Positions 26,578 through 35,282 of a DNA stretch of 64,000 nt are shown here, piece by piece. Origin of the DNA: an uncultured Draconibacterium sp. (GTDB taxonomy: Bacteria; Bacteroidota; Bacteroidia; Bacteroidales; Prolixibacteraceae); NCBI RefSeq assembly GCF_963675065.1, contig NZ_OY775906.1, positions 3,698,001 to 3,762,000 on the forward strand. Direction: 5' to 3'. The notes below the pieces were generated by a model. That model did no database searches, was not told where the DNA came from, and saw only the letters and a list, made by a program, of their open reading frames with translations. Position 1 is the first letter of the stretch; each line of letters opens with the position of its first letter. The translations under genes were made by a program, and so were the position numbers.

Positions 26578-26689
26578 TAAATCGGGCTAATTCCCCAGTC
26601 GGTTCTTAGCTTAGGCCTTGGAATTGGTCTAAAATAGAAGAACAACAGTTTTTTAATGAACGAAAGTTTCGGTTTTTAGCCGGACCTTT

Positions 26690-27385
26690 TTAATAACTGC
26701 TGGTATCGTTACTTTCCCAAATTGTGGGCGATTCGGCCGGCGTTAAGCCTTCATCCGGGTTTTCAACCACACTTTCCGGGTTGTTTTCATGAAAGTAGAT
26801 CCAAACGGTAACTTCGTTTTTGGTTTTATTTATTTTTTCCAGTTCAACCCGCAACACATCGATTCCGGTATTTTGCCTGATCTCTTCCAACAAACTCTGG
26901 TTATCGTTAAGCACAGAAAAATCAGCCGGGGTAAAAACCAAAGCCCGTTTAAGCGCATAAGCCCTGGGTTTATAATATTCCATAATCAGCGCCGAAACGT
27001 TTATTAACAGGTTGGCAAGTATGAGCCCGAACAGGGTTTGCATATTAAATTCGAGCAAAGCGTTTATTATGGAAACACCTATAACGAGAAACAAATAGGT
27101 CATTTCTTTCAGATCGATAGAAGGCGAGCGATAGCGAATAATGCCAAATATGGCGAACAATCCAAGCGCAAATCCCATATCTATACTTACCCGGTCGAGA
27201 ATTGATGCGATCAGGAAGATCATCATCCCCATCAGGAAAAAAGTAAACAGATACTTTATCCGGCTATTTTTGGGGTAGTACACCACCCGGATTAGAAAGA
27301 AAATAGATACAATATTTATGGCCAGCCGGATAAGAAACTCAATCCAGGGTTCACTGCTAATGCTTATCGTTTGCAAATCAGTCAT
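26690..27385 (-). CDS. DUF4956 family membrane protein
   Basis: The frame opens at 27475, inside the upstream gene, but the ATG at 27385 (MTDLQTISISSEPWIEFLIRL) is the natural start, 10 bases after the CotH-like gene's stop; 231 residues. Four membrane helices follow (FLIRLAINIVSIFFLIRVV, YLFTFFLMGMMIFLIAS, GFALGLFAIFGIIRYRS with the conserved FGIIRYR, LVIGVSIINALLEF), then a cytosolic alpha/beta C-terminal domain (VFTPADFSVLNDNQSLL). Function unknown; in many genomes it pairs with CotH-like or VTC polyphosphate-polymerase genes, suggesting envelope or polyphosphate work. Confidence 0.88.
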   Translation of the reverse strand: MTDLQTISISSEPWIEFLIRLAINIVSIFFLIRVVYYPKNSRIKYLFTFFLMGMMIFLIASILDRVSIDMGFALGLFAIFGIIRYRSPSIDLKEMTYLFLVIGVSIINALLEFNMQTLFGLILANLLINVSALIMEYYKPRAYALKRALVFTPADFSVLNDNQSLLEEIRQNTGIDVLRVELEKINKTKNEVTVWIYFHENNPESVVENPDEGLTPAESPTIWESNDTSSY

Positions 27386-27395
27386 TGTTATTGGT

Positions 27396-28469
27396 TTAAA
27401 AATCAAGGTCTCTGCACTCTCCCTGTAATTTACGGATAAAAAGCTCAGGTTCTTCTGCCAGCCTGAAAAAATCATTTACAAATTTAAGAACCTCGCTTTT
27501 GCTTTTATTATCCAGGTACTCAAATGTATTGATGGTGCGAATGATTTCCTCCTTTTTGTTGTTGAACAGAGTGATTGCAGACAGGTAATTTTCTTTATTT
27601 TGCTGGCAATAACCCAGGTATTCACGATCGGTAACTTTCTTCGCACTGCTCCATTCCTGTGGAAGCGCATAAGTGGTATTTACAATTCCTGCATGATCGA
27701 AATCGTAGGGAACCGGAACGGGATACGGTTTTGACAGCTCCGACAATTTTATGTATTTCATATTATGCCCTCCGTTAAAACGCCAGTCGGTATTGCCCAA
27801 AAAATACTCGAACAAAGCTACAAAAGTACTTTCTTCGGGCAACAGGTTTTTCCCACGTATAATTTCCTGTCGCACTTCAACAGCGCTCAGTCGTTTAGTC
27901 AACAAATCCATTGGCTCAATCAAAAAACCGATTTGCTCAAAGTGGCTTTTTTTCTTCCCTGTATCGATATAATTAATATTCAGCAGCCTTACCCGAAAGC
28001 TGTTTTCGGTTAGAATATTATAGATTTTGTAGGCCAGAAATTCGCGCATAACATACTCCCGGTATGCTTTTGAAGTAGAACAATGAGTGACCATTTTTAT
28101 CTTTTTAATTCCGGCTAACTCGGTTTGCTCTATGGGGTCGGTTTTAAAGTTGAGGTAAATTGGCGGGAAAAAACAATGCCCGCGACGAAAATTGCCACGT
28201 GCTTTTAACCTTATATTTTTTTCTATCGTAGTGCTGTCGGTTGGATGTATGCTGAGCTCGGCCGGGAAATACTCTCCCTTTGCTTTTGTTCTGATAAATG
28301 ACGAAATATCGTATTTTAAAGTTATGGTTAGTGGTTCTTCATTATCAAAAAAACGAATATTGGAAAGCGTATCAGCAACCGGATAAAAAAGAGCACTGTC
28401 GGCATTTTCTTGTGCATAACTATAGTTGAGGAGCAATAATAAAAGCAGACTAATTATTAAACGCTTCAT
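27396..28469 (-). CDS. exported CotH-like (secretory kinase fold) protein
   Basis: 357 residues. The signal peptide is MKRLIISLLLLLLLNYSYA. The body has RLKARGNFRRGHCFFPPIYLNFK, matching the CotH-type RxRGxxS/R..K..Y.l.f start, then YVMREFLAYKIYNILT, FLGNTDWRFNGGHNMKYIK and VPYDFDHAGIVN, where NTDW and DFDxxG recall the kinase metal and catalytic loops of CotH. CotH family members are atypical secreted kinases. Whether this one is active is not clear. It is co-directional and 10 bases from the DUF4956 gene, so the two form an operon. Confidence 0.75.
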   Translation of the reverse strand: MKRLIISLLLLLLLNYSYAQENADSALFYPVADTLSNIRFFDNEEPLTITLKYDISSFIRTKAKGEYFPAELSIHPTDSTTIEKNIRLKARGNFRRGHCFFPPIYLNFKTDPIEQTELAGIKKIKMVTHCSTSKAYREYVMREFLAYKIYNILTENSFRVRLLNINYIDTGKKKSHFEQIGFLIEPMDLLTKRLSAVEVRQEIIRGKNLLPEESTFVALFEYFLGNTDWRFNGGHNMKYIKLSELSKPYPVPVPYDFDHAGIVNTTYALPQEWSSAKKVTDREYLGYCQQNKENYLSAITLFNNKKEEIIRTINTFEYLDNKSKSEVLKFVNDFFRLAEEPELFIRKLQGECRDLDF

Positions 28470-28963
28470 TGCTGTATGTTTCGTTCAAAAAACAAGTTAC
28501 TTAATCCTTTATCCATTATGCAAAGATAATCTCATTAAGTGATTTTGATGAAAAATGAAACGCTGTTTACAATTTTTCATCACTAATCTCCGCAACCACT
28601 TGTCATAATTTTCTATTATTTTACATATCATAAACACAATTAGTTACAATAAGATATTTAAGTTCAAGTCTTATTCTAAACCCTAAGGCCTGACGGACCT
28701 GTGCCGGTTGTGTTGACGGCCTTTGCATTGGCCGGGCTGCGTGTGTTGCGCGTTCATTTGTAGCAAAAAAGTATATCTAACGTTGGATTTCTGCAAAAAA
28801 AATGGTACTGTAAGGTTTCTGCCAGGCATTGAAACTTTGTTGAGGCAGATACCTGATGACCTTCTTTTCAAAAAAATTTGAGTCCAGAATTCAACTGATC
28901 GTCAACAGAAAGTAAAACAGGATGAACAGATATAAATCAAACTTACAGCAATAACAATAAATT
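28470..28963. other. intergenic region between divergent CotH-like and BCCT genes
   Basis: 494 bases. The first 200 are A/T-rich. A G/C-rich stretch at 28685-28750 has short inverted words (AAGGCC, GGCCTTT, GGCCGG) but no gene. The remainder leads into the BCCT transporter start and should hold its promoter; I could not fix its boxes. Confidence 0.5.
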
Positions 28964-30625
28964 ATGGCAAAAAAAGAAAATGTACCTCATGAGGGGGAAG
29001 CTCACCTGGTAAGCACCAAAAAATACTTTGATGTAGACGGGCCGGTTTTTTGGCCTGCCGCAATACTAATCGTTCTTTTTATTGCGGTTACTCTAATTAT
29101 TGGGCAACCCATGAACAAAGTCTTCTCCACCATTCAAACCTCCATTTCGGATTATGCCGGCTGGTTTTTTGTGATCTCCGTAAATATATTCCTCTTTTTT
29201 GTTTTGTTTATTGCTTTTAGCAAATTCGGAAAAATTAAACTGGGAGGCGCCAAAGCCAAACCCGAATTCTCGAAAGGCGCCTGGTTTGCCATGTTGTTTA
29301 GTGCGGGTATGGGAATTGGTATTTTATTCTGGAGCGTTGGCGAACCTATCAATCACTTTATCCATCCTCCGAGTGGCGAACCCCGAACAGTAGAAGCCGC
29401 CCGCATGTCGCTTGAAATTACCTTTTTGCACTGGGGGCTGCATGCCTGGGGAATTTACGCTTTGGTAGGAATGTCTCTCGCATTTTTTACCTTCAACAAG
29501 AAATTACCACTAACTATCAGCTCCATTTTTTATCCACTTTTAGGAAAAAAGATTTATGGTCCGTGGGGAAAAGCAATTAATGTACTGGCTGTGGTTGCTA
29601 CACTTTTTGGATTGGCAACATCGCTGGGTATGGGTGTACAGCAGGTGAGTGCCGGCTTGGCCCACCTTTTTAACATGCCCGACAATATTACCACACAGGT
29701 TATACTTATTACCGTTATTACGCTGGCCGCAACAGGCTCGGTAGTTGCCGGACTAAGCGGCGGTGTAAAACGCTTAAGTGAGCTGAACATGATACTTGGG
29801 GCAGTTTTCCTGTTGTTTATGATCATCGTGGGACCTACTTTGTTTATTTTCGATTCGTTTATCCAAAACCTTGGGGGATATGTACAGAAGTTTTTTGAAT
29901 TGTCGACCTGGACAGAAACCTACCAGCAATCGGACTGGCAAAACGACTGGACCGTTTTCTACTGGGCCTGGTGGATTAGCTGGTCGCCATTTGTTGGAAT
30001 GTTTATCGCCCGTATTTCACGAGGACGAACAATAAAAGAATTTGTTCTGGGGGTTTTAATCGTACCTACCCTTCTTACTTTCTTATGGCTGTCAACCTTT
30101 GGCGGAAGTGCCATGTTTATCGAACTCAACTCGATGGCTGACATTGCCGGCGCAGTAACCGATAATGTTGCCACATCGCTTTATGTACTGCTCGAACAAT
30201 TTCCAATATCGGCCGTAACATCTACTGTTGGAGTGATTTTGGTAGCCAGCTTTTTTGTTACCTCCTCCGACTCAGGCTCGTTAGTGGTCGACTCATTAAC
30301 CGCCGGCGGGAAACTGGATGCACCGGTCGCTCAACGTATTTTTTGGGCATTAACAGAAGGTGCAGTTGCTGCAGTGTTATTAATTGGCGGCGGACTGGGA
30401 GCTTTGCAAACAGCTGCAATATCAACCGGTTTGCCATTTGCCATTATTCTGCTCTTTTTAGTTTGGAGCCTTTTAAAAGGATTGCGTGAAGAACACCGCG
30501 ACTTAATGGAAATGAAACGTGAAAAAGAACATAAAGAATACCTGGAAACGATTTCCAGAATGATACAAAAACGCGGCAAAACACAATCGGCACCAAAACC
30601 ACAAGGAAATAAAGACAATTCATAA
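28964..30625 (+). CDS. BCCT family betaine/choline/carnitine-type transporter
   Basis: 553 residues with about 12 membrane helices. The family signature is clear: GMGIGILFWSVGEPINHF (glycine-rich helix), FLHWGLHAWGIYALVG, then the aromatic-box region FYWAWWISWSPFVGMFIARISRGRTI and SSDSGSLVVD in the last conserved helix. Members take up betaine or related quaternary amines, driven by Na+ or H+. The Met-free glycine stretch GMGIG argues for a sodium-coupled betaine type (inference). It is the first gene of an operon with a universal stress protein (18 bases on) and a betaine-binding lipoprotein, suggesting osmoprotectant uptake. Confidence 0.95.
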   Translation: MAKKENVPHEGEAHLVSTKKYFDVDGPVFWPAAILIVLFIAVTLIIGQPMNKVFSTIQTSISDYAGWFFVISVNIFLFFVLFIAFSKFGKIKLGGAKAKPEFSKGAWFAMLFSAGMGIGILFWSVGEPINHFIHPPSGEPRTVEAARMSLEITFLHWGLHAWGIYALVGMSLAFFTFNKKLPLTISSIFYPLLGKKIYGPWGKAINVLAVVATLFGLATSLGMGVQQVSAGLAHLFNMPDNITTQVILITVITLAATGSVVAGLSGGVKRLSELNMILGAVFLLFMIIVGPTLFIFDSFIQNLGGYVQKFFELSTWTETYQQSDWQNDWTVFYWAWWISWSPFVGMFIARISRGRTIKEFVLGVLIVPTLLTFLWLSTFGGSAMFIELNSMADIAGAVTDNVATSLYVLLEQFPISAVTSTVGVILVASFFVTSSDSGSLVVDSLTAGGKLDAPVAQRIFWALTEGAVAAVLLIGGGLGALQTAAISTGLPFAIILLFLVWSLLKGLREEHRDLMEMKREKEHKEYLETISRMIQKRGKTQSAPKPQGNKDNS

Positions 30626-30643
30626 CCCTTTAAAAGTATAAAC

Positions 30644-31564
30644 ATGTATAGATTAAATCATATTCTGGTGTGCCTCGACCTTACCGAGATGGACGATTCA
30701 CTAATTCGTTACGCCGGTTTCCTGGCCAATAAAATTAAGCCCGAAAGTATTACATTCCTGCATGTAATGCGGCCCTACGATATTCCGAAAGAAATACTGG
30801 AAGCTTTTCCGGAGCTGGACAAACCTATTCCGGAAATTGTTCGCGAGGAGCTTCAGGAAAAAATTGAAGAACAATTCAGCCCTGATGTAAACCTTAAAAT
30901 CAATACAAAAGTTGAGGAAGGTTACCCTACAGAAACGATTGTGAAATTCACACAGCAAAATAACATTACGCTTACTTTAATGGGTAAGAAAATGGGCTAC
31001 AAAGGAGGTGGTAGTGTTGTTCGGAAACTACTCGGCATTATTCCTTCATCAGTATTACTGGTTAGCGAAACCGTTCACGAAAAGATAGATAACCTTCTGG
31101 TTCGCATGGATTTTTCGAAAATCAGCGAAATGGCCTTACAAATGGCACTTCGCATAGGCGAACTAACCGGTGCCAATGTTGCCTGCCATCATGTGCACAA
31201 ATTACCGTTGAATTATTTCCCGCAAACCCAGGCTGAAGATGATGAAAAACTTCAGCGATATGTCGATAAGATCAGCAATAAAGAGTTCGGGAAATTTGTA
31301 AAACGTTACAAACACGAGAACGATGAAATTCCTTTTTCATTCTCGATTGATACCGAAAACGAAGAAGCCCAGATTTTGTACCGACAAGCATTGACAACCG
31401 GCTCAGATATGATTGTGATTGGTTCGATTATTAAATCTGAATTATCCGACATCATTGTCGATTCAACTTCAGAAAAACTGGCCGAATCGGAGAAAAACAT
31501 CCCGGTCTTTATTGTTAACGACCGCAAACAATCGATGGGATTTTTAAAATCATTGTTCAACTAA
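30644..31564 (+). CDS. tandem universal stress protein
   Basis: 306 residues with two UspA-like domains. The first (about 1-140) starts YRLNHILVCLDLTEMDDSLIRYAGFLA and ends near LMGKKMGYKGGGSVVRKLLGIIPSSVLLV, with the ATP-loop glycines only partly kept. The second (about 145-300) starts NLLVRMDFSKISEMALQMALRI and ends IVIGSIIKSELSDIIVDSTSEKLAESEKNIPVFIV. Cytosolic; Usp domains next to transporters often bind nucleotides and tune the transporter (inference). Middle gene of the BCCT operon; spacing is 18 bases before and 11 after. Confidence 0.88.
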   Translation: MYRLNHILVCLDLTEMDDSLIRYAGFLANKIKPESITFLHVMRPYDIPKEILEAFPELDKPIPEIVREELQEKIEEQFSPDVNLKINTKVEEGYPTETIVKFTQQNNITLTLMGKKMGYKGGGSVVRKLLGIIPSSVLLVSETVHEKIDNLLVRMDFSKISEMALQMALRIGELTGANVACHHVHKLPLNYFPQTQAEDDEKLQRYVDKISNKEFGKFVKRYKHENDEIPFSFSIDTENEEAQILYRQALTTGSDMIVIGSIIKSELSDIIVDSTSEKLAESEKNIPVFIVNDRKQSMGFLKSLFN

Positions 31565-31575
31565 AACAAACAGAA

Positions 31576-32457
31576 ATGAACCAATATTTATCAAATATCA
31601 AAGTAATCGCGCTGTTGTTGTTTTTCGCAATTTTCGTTTCATGCAGCACAAGTACGAAGCAGGAAGATGAGCGTTCGTTAAAGATTGTCTATACTGATTG
31701 GTCGGAAAGTGTTGCCATTACCTATTTGTCGTATGTTTTACTTGAAGAACACCTGGATTACAAGGTCACCCTGAAACTGACTGACGTTGAAACGGCCTAC
31801 CGCGAAGTGGCAAACAACGAGGCCGACGTTTTCACCGACGCCTGGTTGCCCGAAACGCATAAACAATATTTCGACCAGCACAAGGAAAACCTGGAAATGC
31901 TGGGCATTACCTACCCTGAAGCACGCACCGGACTTGTTGTTCCGGGGTACAGCGAATTAAAATCGGTTGAAGACCTGAAAAACTATCCACACCCTATAGT
32001 TGGTATTGATGCGGGTGCCGGTGTGATGCTAAAAGCTCAGTCAGCCATTGATAAATATTCACCGTCAGGTTCATTACTCGCACTTTCAGAAGAAGAAATG
32101 GTAGAACAGCTAAGCGATTCCATTCAGCGACGCTTAGATATTGTGGTAACCGGCTGGGAGCCTCACTGGATATTTGCACGCTACGAAGTTCGTTTTTTGG
32201 ACGATCCGGATAATATTTTCGGCCAGAAGGAGAACATTTACACTATTGCCACTAAAAACCTTGAAGAAGAGCACCCCAATGCTGTTCGCTTTTTCGAGCG
32301 CATGCAGCTTACTGAAAACCAGTTGAACAGCCTCGTTTATGAAATTAGGATTAGTGAAGATCCTGTGAAAGGTGTAAAAAAATGGATGGAGCAAAACGAA
32401 TTTGTAGTTAACCAATGGATGAAAAACCTGACAAAAGAGCGCATAAAAGTTTATTGA
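31576..32457 (+). CDS. glycine betaine-type substrate-binding lipoprotein (OpuAC/ProX family)
   Basis: 293 residues. The lipoprotein signal peptide ends VSCS near residue 23. The OpuAC fold is shown by LKIVYTDWSESVAITYLSYVLLEEHL, the ADVFTDAWLPETHKQYFDQ loop with the tryptophan typical of the aromatic cage, PIVGIDAGAGVMLKAQSAI, and VVTGWEPHWIFARYEVRFL. It should bind betaine or proline betaine at the cell surface or in the periplasm. Notably, no ABC permease or ATPase gene is nearby; it is in one operon with a BCCT carrier. Confidence 0.9.
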   Translation: MNQYLSNIKVIALLLFFAIFVSCSTSTKQEDERSLKIVYTDWSESVAITYLSYVLLEEHLDYKVTLKLTDVETAYREVANNEADVFTDAWLPETHKQYFDQHKENLEMLGITYPEARTGLVVPGYSELKSVEDLKNYPHPIVGIDAGAGVMLKAQSAIDKYSPSGSLLALSEEEMVEQLSDSIQRRLDIVVTGWEPHWIFARYEVRFLDDPDNIFGQKENIYTIATKNLEEEHPNAVRFFERMQLTENQLNSLVYEIRISEDPVKGVKKWMEQNEFVVNQWMKNLTKERIKVY

Positions 32458-32463
32458 CCCCGC

Positions 32464-33585
32464 TTACTCCTCATCTTTTACACACCTAAAACCGGTATGG
32501 CTCATTCCGGTATAAATTTCACCCGGCATACGGGCTGCCACCCGATAACTCGAACAATAACTGTCGTTGCAGAGAAATGATCCTCCGCGAATGGTTTTTC
32601 GTTTGTCGTATGGATTTCTTGCATCGTTGGTTTTTTCCGGTCCTTTTGGATCAACTGTAACGTCATTTGTCGGTAAACTTTTATAATAACTCATGTCGTA
32701 CCAATCAGCAGTCCACTCCCAAACATTACCAGCCATATCGTAAAGCCTGTATGGATTTGGCATATAAGATTTTACTGGAGCAGTACTGTAAAAACCATCT
32801 TTTTGTGTATTCAGGTTCGGGAAATTTCCATTCCATGAATTGGCTTTGGGTGCACCTTCTTCAATATGTTCGTTTCCCCACGGGTAAATATTGTTTTCCA
32901 GTCCGCCGCGTGCTGCATATTCCCACTCGGCTTCGGTGGGCAAACGTTTTCCGGCCCATTTGCAGTACGCCACAGCATCGTTCCAGCAAATGTGTACTAC
33001 CGGATGATTTTCGCGGCCCTCAATCGTGCTTTCAAGTCCTTCAGGGTGTTTCCAGTTGGCGCCAACCATCCAACGCCACCACTGTGAATAATCGTTTAGC
33101 GGTACGGCCTCTGTCGGTGGTGTAAAAACCATTGATCCGGCTTTTAACATTTCAGCTGATGGCTTTGGCGTTCCCGGCGGAACCTGTGTTTTCATTAGCT
33201 CCCAGTCTACATCCTTTTCAGCTTCTGTAACATAACCCGTTTCATCAACAAATTTTTTGAATTGCGTATTGGTAACTTCATGTTCATCCATCCAAAAACT
33301 GTTCACTTTTATGGGGTGTTTCGGATATTCATCGGGACGGGCCTGATTGTTGTCGGCCCCCATTTCAAAAATACCTCCTTTTATAAAAACCATTCCTTCG
33401 GTTCCAACAGTTTGCGGAATTATTTCGGACGAATCGGGTTGCACAAAAAAGCGCGATTTGGAATTGACATTACAACAGGATAACTCCTGCTTATCCTCAA
33501 CAATCGTTGATTTTAATTCTTTTTTTGAGTTACAGCCAACGAACACAACAAACAGTAAAAAAAGCAAGGAAAATAATCGATACAT
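32464..33585 (-). CDS. exported formylglycine-generating-enzyme-type lipoprotein
   Basis: 373 residues. The lipobox is in LLFVVFVGC, with Cys18 as lipid site. The FGE-sulfatase fold runs from VFIKGGIFEMGADN to GFRCVKDEE, with FWMDEHEVTNTQFKKFV, RLPTEAEWEYAARGG, YPWGNE, NVWEWTADWY and TIRGGSFLCNDSYCSSYRVAARM. C339 and C344 in GGSFLCNDSYC stand where human FGE has its two active-site cysteines (GGSYMCHRSYC), so this may be a true copper-dependent sulfatase-maturing enzyme and not one of the many inactive SUMF1-domain lipoproteins. It converges with the betaine operon and no sulfatase lies in the window. Confidence 0.88.
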   Translation of the reverse strand: MYRLFSLLFLLFVVFVGCNSKKELKSTIVEDKQELSCCNVNSKSRFFVQPDSSEIIPQTVGTEGMVFIKGGIFEMGADNNQARPDEYPKHPIKVNSFWMDEHEVTNTQFKKFVDETGYVTEAEKDVDWELMKTQVPPGTPKPSAEMLKAGSMVFTPPTEAVPLNDYSQWWRWMVGANWKHPEGLESTIEGRENHPVVHICWNDAVAYCKWAGKRLPTEAEWEYAARGGLENNIYPWGNEHIEEGAPKANSWNGNFPNLNTQKDGFYSTAPVKSYMPNPYRLYDMAGNVWEWTADWYDMSYYKSLPTNDVTVDPKGPEKTNDARNPYDKRKTIRGGSFLCNDSYCSSYRVAARMPGEIYTGMSHTGFRCVKDEE

Positions 33586-33657
33586 TTTGTCCGGTTAAAA
33601 TTTCTATCTATAACCTAAGAACAAACAAAAGGTTTACAAGTATTTTATTGAAAAATA

Positions 33658-33679
33658 AGGCCGGTTCAATAACCGGCCT
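33658..33679 (-). terminator. intergenic hairpin terminator 1
   Basis: AGGCCGGTT, CAAT loop, AACCGGCCT: a perfect 9-bp stem, followed on the minus strand by TATTTTTC. No annotated gene precedes it on the minus strand, so it should end a short untranslated or very small transcript starting between it and about 33,780. Confidence 0.65.
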
Positions 33680-33900
33680 ATTATGAATGTGTTCCTCTTA
33701 ATGCTTGCTAAAGTCTATATACAGCACATTAAGTTTAACCTTTGCAAGGTACAATAAATAAGTGTAAACACGTACAAAAAAGCACACACATTTCCCTCTA
33801 AACAGCTAACAATCAAATATTTTACAATATTTATATTATTAAAAATATTAGAAATAATCATTAAAGATTTTATCGGCGATAAGGATGTATTTAAAAGAAG

Positions 33901-33926
33901 AAAGGGCAGTTCAACAACTGCCCTTT
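33901..33926. terminator. intergenic hairpin terminator 2
   Basis: AAAGGGCAGTT, CAAC loop, AACTGCCCTTT, with T-rich flanks on both strands. It lies 220 bases from hairpin 1 in the gene-free stretch 33586-34182; the rest of that stretch is A/T-rich. The two hairpins share the loop type and the surrounding layout. Confidence 0.65.
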
Positions 33927-34182
33927 TACTAATGTTAACCCCCAAACACACATCGTGCTGAACGCACGACAATACAAATGAACAAAAAAGTATTTAGTTA
34001 TCAAAACATTGATATATATTTTTCATCTTTTTAAGCTTTTTTTAGAATTTTTCTGCCTCGAGATCTGCTATTACAGGTATTCAATGTATCTATATTACAG
34101 AAGGTTTGCCATTGGCAGGCTTTTTATTTCCTTCAGAAAAATTGTAGCTTTGATAGCAATTCAAATAATTTAAACCAACATC

Positions 34183-35091
34183 ATGAAAACATTTATTTCT
34201 GCAATTAAAGAATTTGGTAAAGATTTCCCGGCTGATTATTCCATTCCCAAACGTAAATTAGGTAAAACGAATGAAGAACTTTCTATAATTGGTTTTGGAG
34301 GAATAATGCTGAACGACAATTCACAGGAATTTGCCAACGAATTAGTAGCCAAAGCTTTCGATTTAAGTGTAAACTATTTTGATGTGGCACCCAAATATGG
34401 AAACGCTGAAGATCGTTTGGGGCCGGCATTAAAACCCTACCGAAAAAGTTCGTTTCTGGCCTGCAAAACCAGGCAACGCGATGCCGCCGGTGCACAACGC
34501 GACCTGGAGAACTCACTGCGAAAATTACAAACCGATTATTTTGATCTGTACCAGCTACAAGAGCTAACTACCGATGATGAAGTACAAACTGTTTTTGGTA
34601 AAAACGGCGCGCTGGAAACACTGGTAAAAGCCAAAAGGGATGGTAAAATAAAACATATTGGTTTTTCGGCACATTCTGTTAAAGCAGCTTTATTTGCGCT
34701 AAAAAACTTCGATTTCGACTCCATACTTTTCCCTATTAATTTTGCTTGTTGGAATGCCGGCGACTTTGGGCCACAGGTTTATGCCGAAGCCGAAAAACAG
34801 GGCATAGGGATTTTGGCTTTAAAAGCAATGGCACTTACCACATTCCGCGAAAAGGAAGATCTGATTTTTAAAAATTGCTGGTACAAACCCATCGACGATG
34901 AACGTATTATGAAACTGGCACTTCGTTATACCTTATCGAAAAAGGTAACTGCGGCAATTCCACCGGGTGAGTACACCTTGTTTTTAAAAGCTTTGGAGTT
35001 TATGCAGGATTTTAATCCTATTGAAGAAGCAGAGACAAAAGAACTGCTGGCTCTGGCCAAAAATACCAGGCCGGTGTTTATGCATGGCTGA
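34183..35091 (+). CDS. aldo/keto reductase
   Basis: 302 residues. After a 24-residue lead comes IPKRKLGKTNEELSIIGFGG, the classic AKR start. NYFDVAPKYGNAEDRLGPAL supplies the Asp and Tyr of the catalytic tetrad, FLACKTRQRDAAGA the Lys, and LYQLQELT stands in place of the usual histidine (LDLLLLH). The absent catalytic His is a feature of some AKR subfamilies. A C-terminal helical piece (MQDFNPIEEAETKELLALAK) follows. It reduces a carbonyl with NADPH; the substrate is unknown. The TAGCTTTG at 34145 is a possible -7 box. It is the last core gene before the island. Confidence 0.88.
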   Translation: MKTFISAIKEFGKDFPADYSIPKRKLGKTNEELSIIGFGGIMLNDNSQEFANELVAKAFDLSVNYFDVAPKYGNAEDRLGPALKPYRKSSFLACKTRQRDAAGAQRDLENSLRKLQTDYFDLYQLQELTTDDEVQTVFGKNGALETLVKAKRDGKIKHIGFSAHSVKAALFALKNFDFDSILFPINFACWNAGDFGPQVYAEAEKQGIGILALKAMALTTFREKEDLIFKNCWYKPIDDERIMKLALRYTLSKKVTAAIPPGEYTLFLKALEFMQDFNPIEEAETKELLALAKNTRPVFMHG

Positions 35092-35100
35092 CAAAAAAAC

Positions 35101-35128
35101 AAAAGGCCGCTGATTTTCAGCAACCTTT
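35101..35128 (-). terminator. displaced terminator of the tRNA-Arg gene
   Basis: Read on the minus strand: AAAGGTTGCTGA, AAA, TCAGCGGCCTTTT, then GTTTTTTT. It lies directly beyond the left 16-bp core, where the tRNA 3' end would have been before the island entered, so it is probably the original tRNA terminator. Confidence 0.6.
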
Positions 35129-35144
35129 GTAGTCCCGACGGGAA
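35129..35144. repeat. left attachment core (attL)
   Basis: GTAGTCCCGACGGGAA, identical to 56027-56042, which is the 3' end of tRNA-Arg(CCT) on the minus strand. The bases beyond differ on both sides. Confidence 0.88.
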
Positions 35145-35215
35145 AGCTGAGCAAGCATTTAACCTGCTGACGCTCACTATAATACTGTCATTCAGGCTTT
35201 TTACTGGTTGCGAAT

Positions 35216-35240
35216 TAGTTGTTAATTTTGGTTGTTAATC
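35216..35240. repeat. integrase arm-type repeats, left end
   Basis: TAGTTGTTAATT and TGGTTGTTAATC, 13 bases apart, between the left core and the integrase gene. The same word appears three times at the right end (55938-55986). Direct repeats near both ends are typical arm-type binding sites of tyrosine integrases and could also let the integrase repress its own gene. Confidence 0.6.
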
Positions 35241-35282
35241 GTACTCGAATGATTACCTTTGAATTCCAGATACGATTCCAAC

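Noticed and set aside
28683..28871. 62-residue minus-strand ORF upstream of the BCCT gene
   Set aside because: Basic, compositionally odd translation of a G/C-rich patch, and antisense to the expected BCCT leader.
33715..33972. 85-residue minus-strand ORF between the FGE-like and AKR genes
   Set aside because: It runs through terminator hairpin 2, has odd cysteine-rich ends and no family; non-coding transcripts explain the region better.
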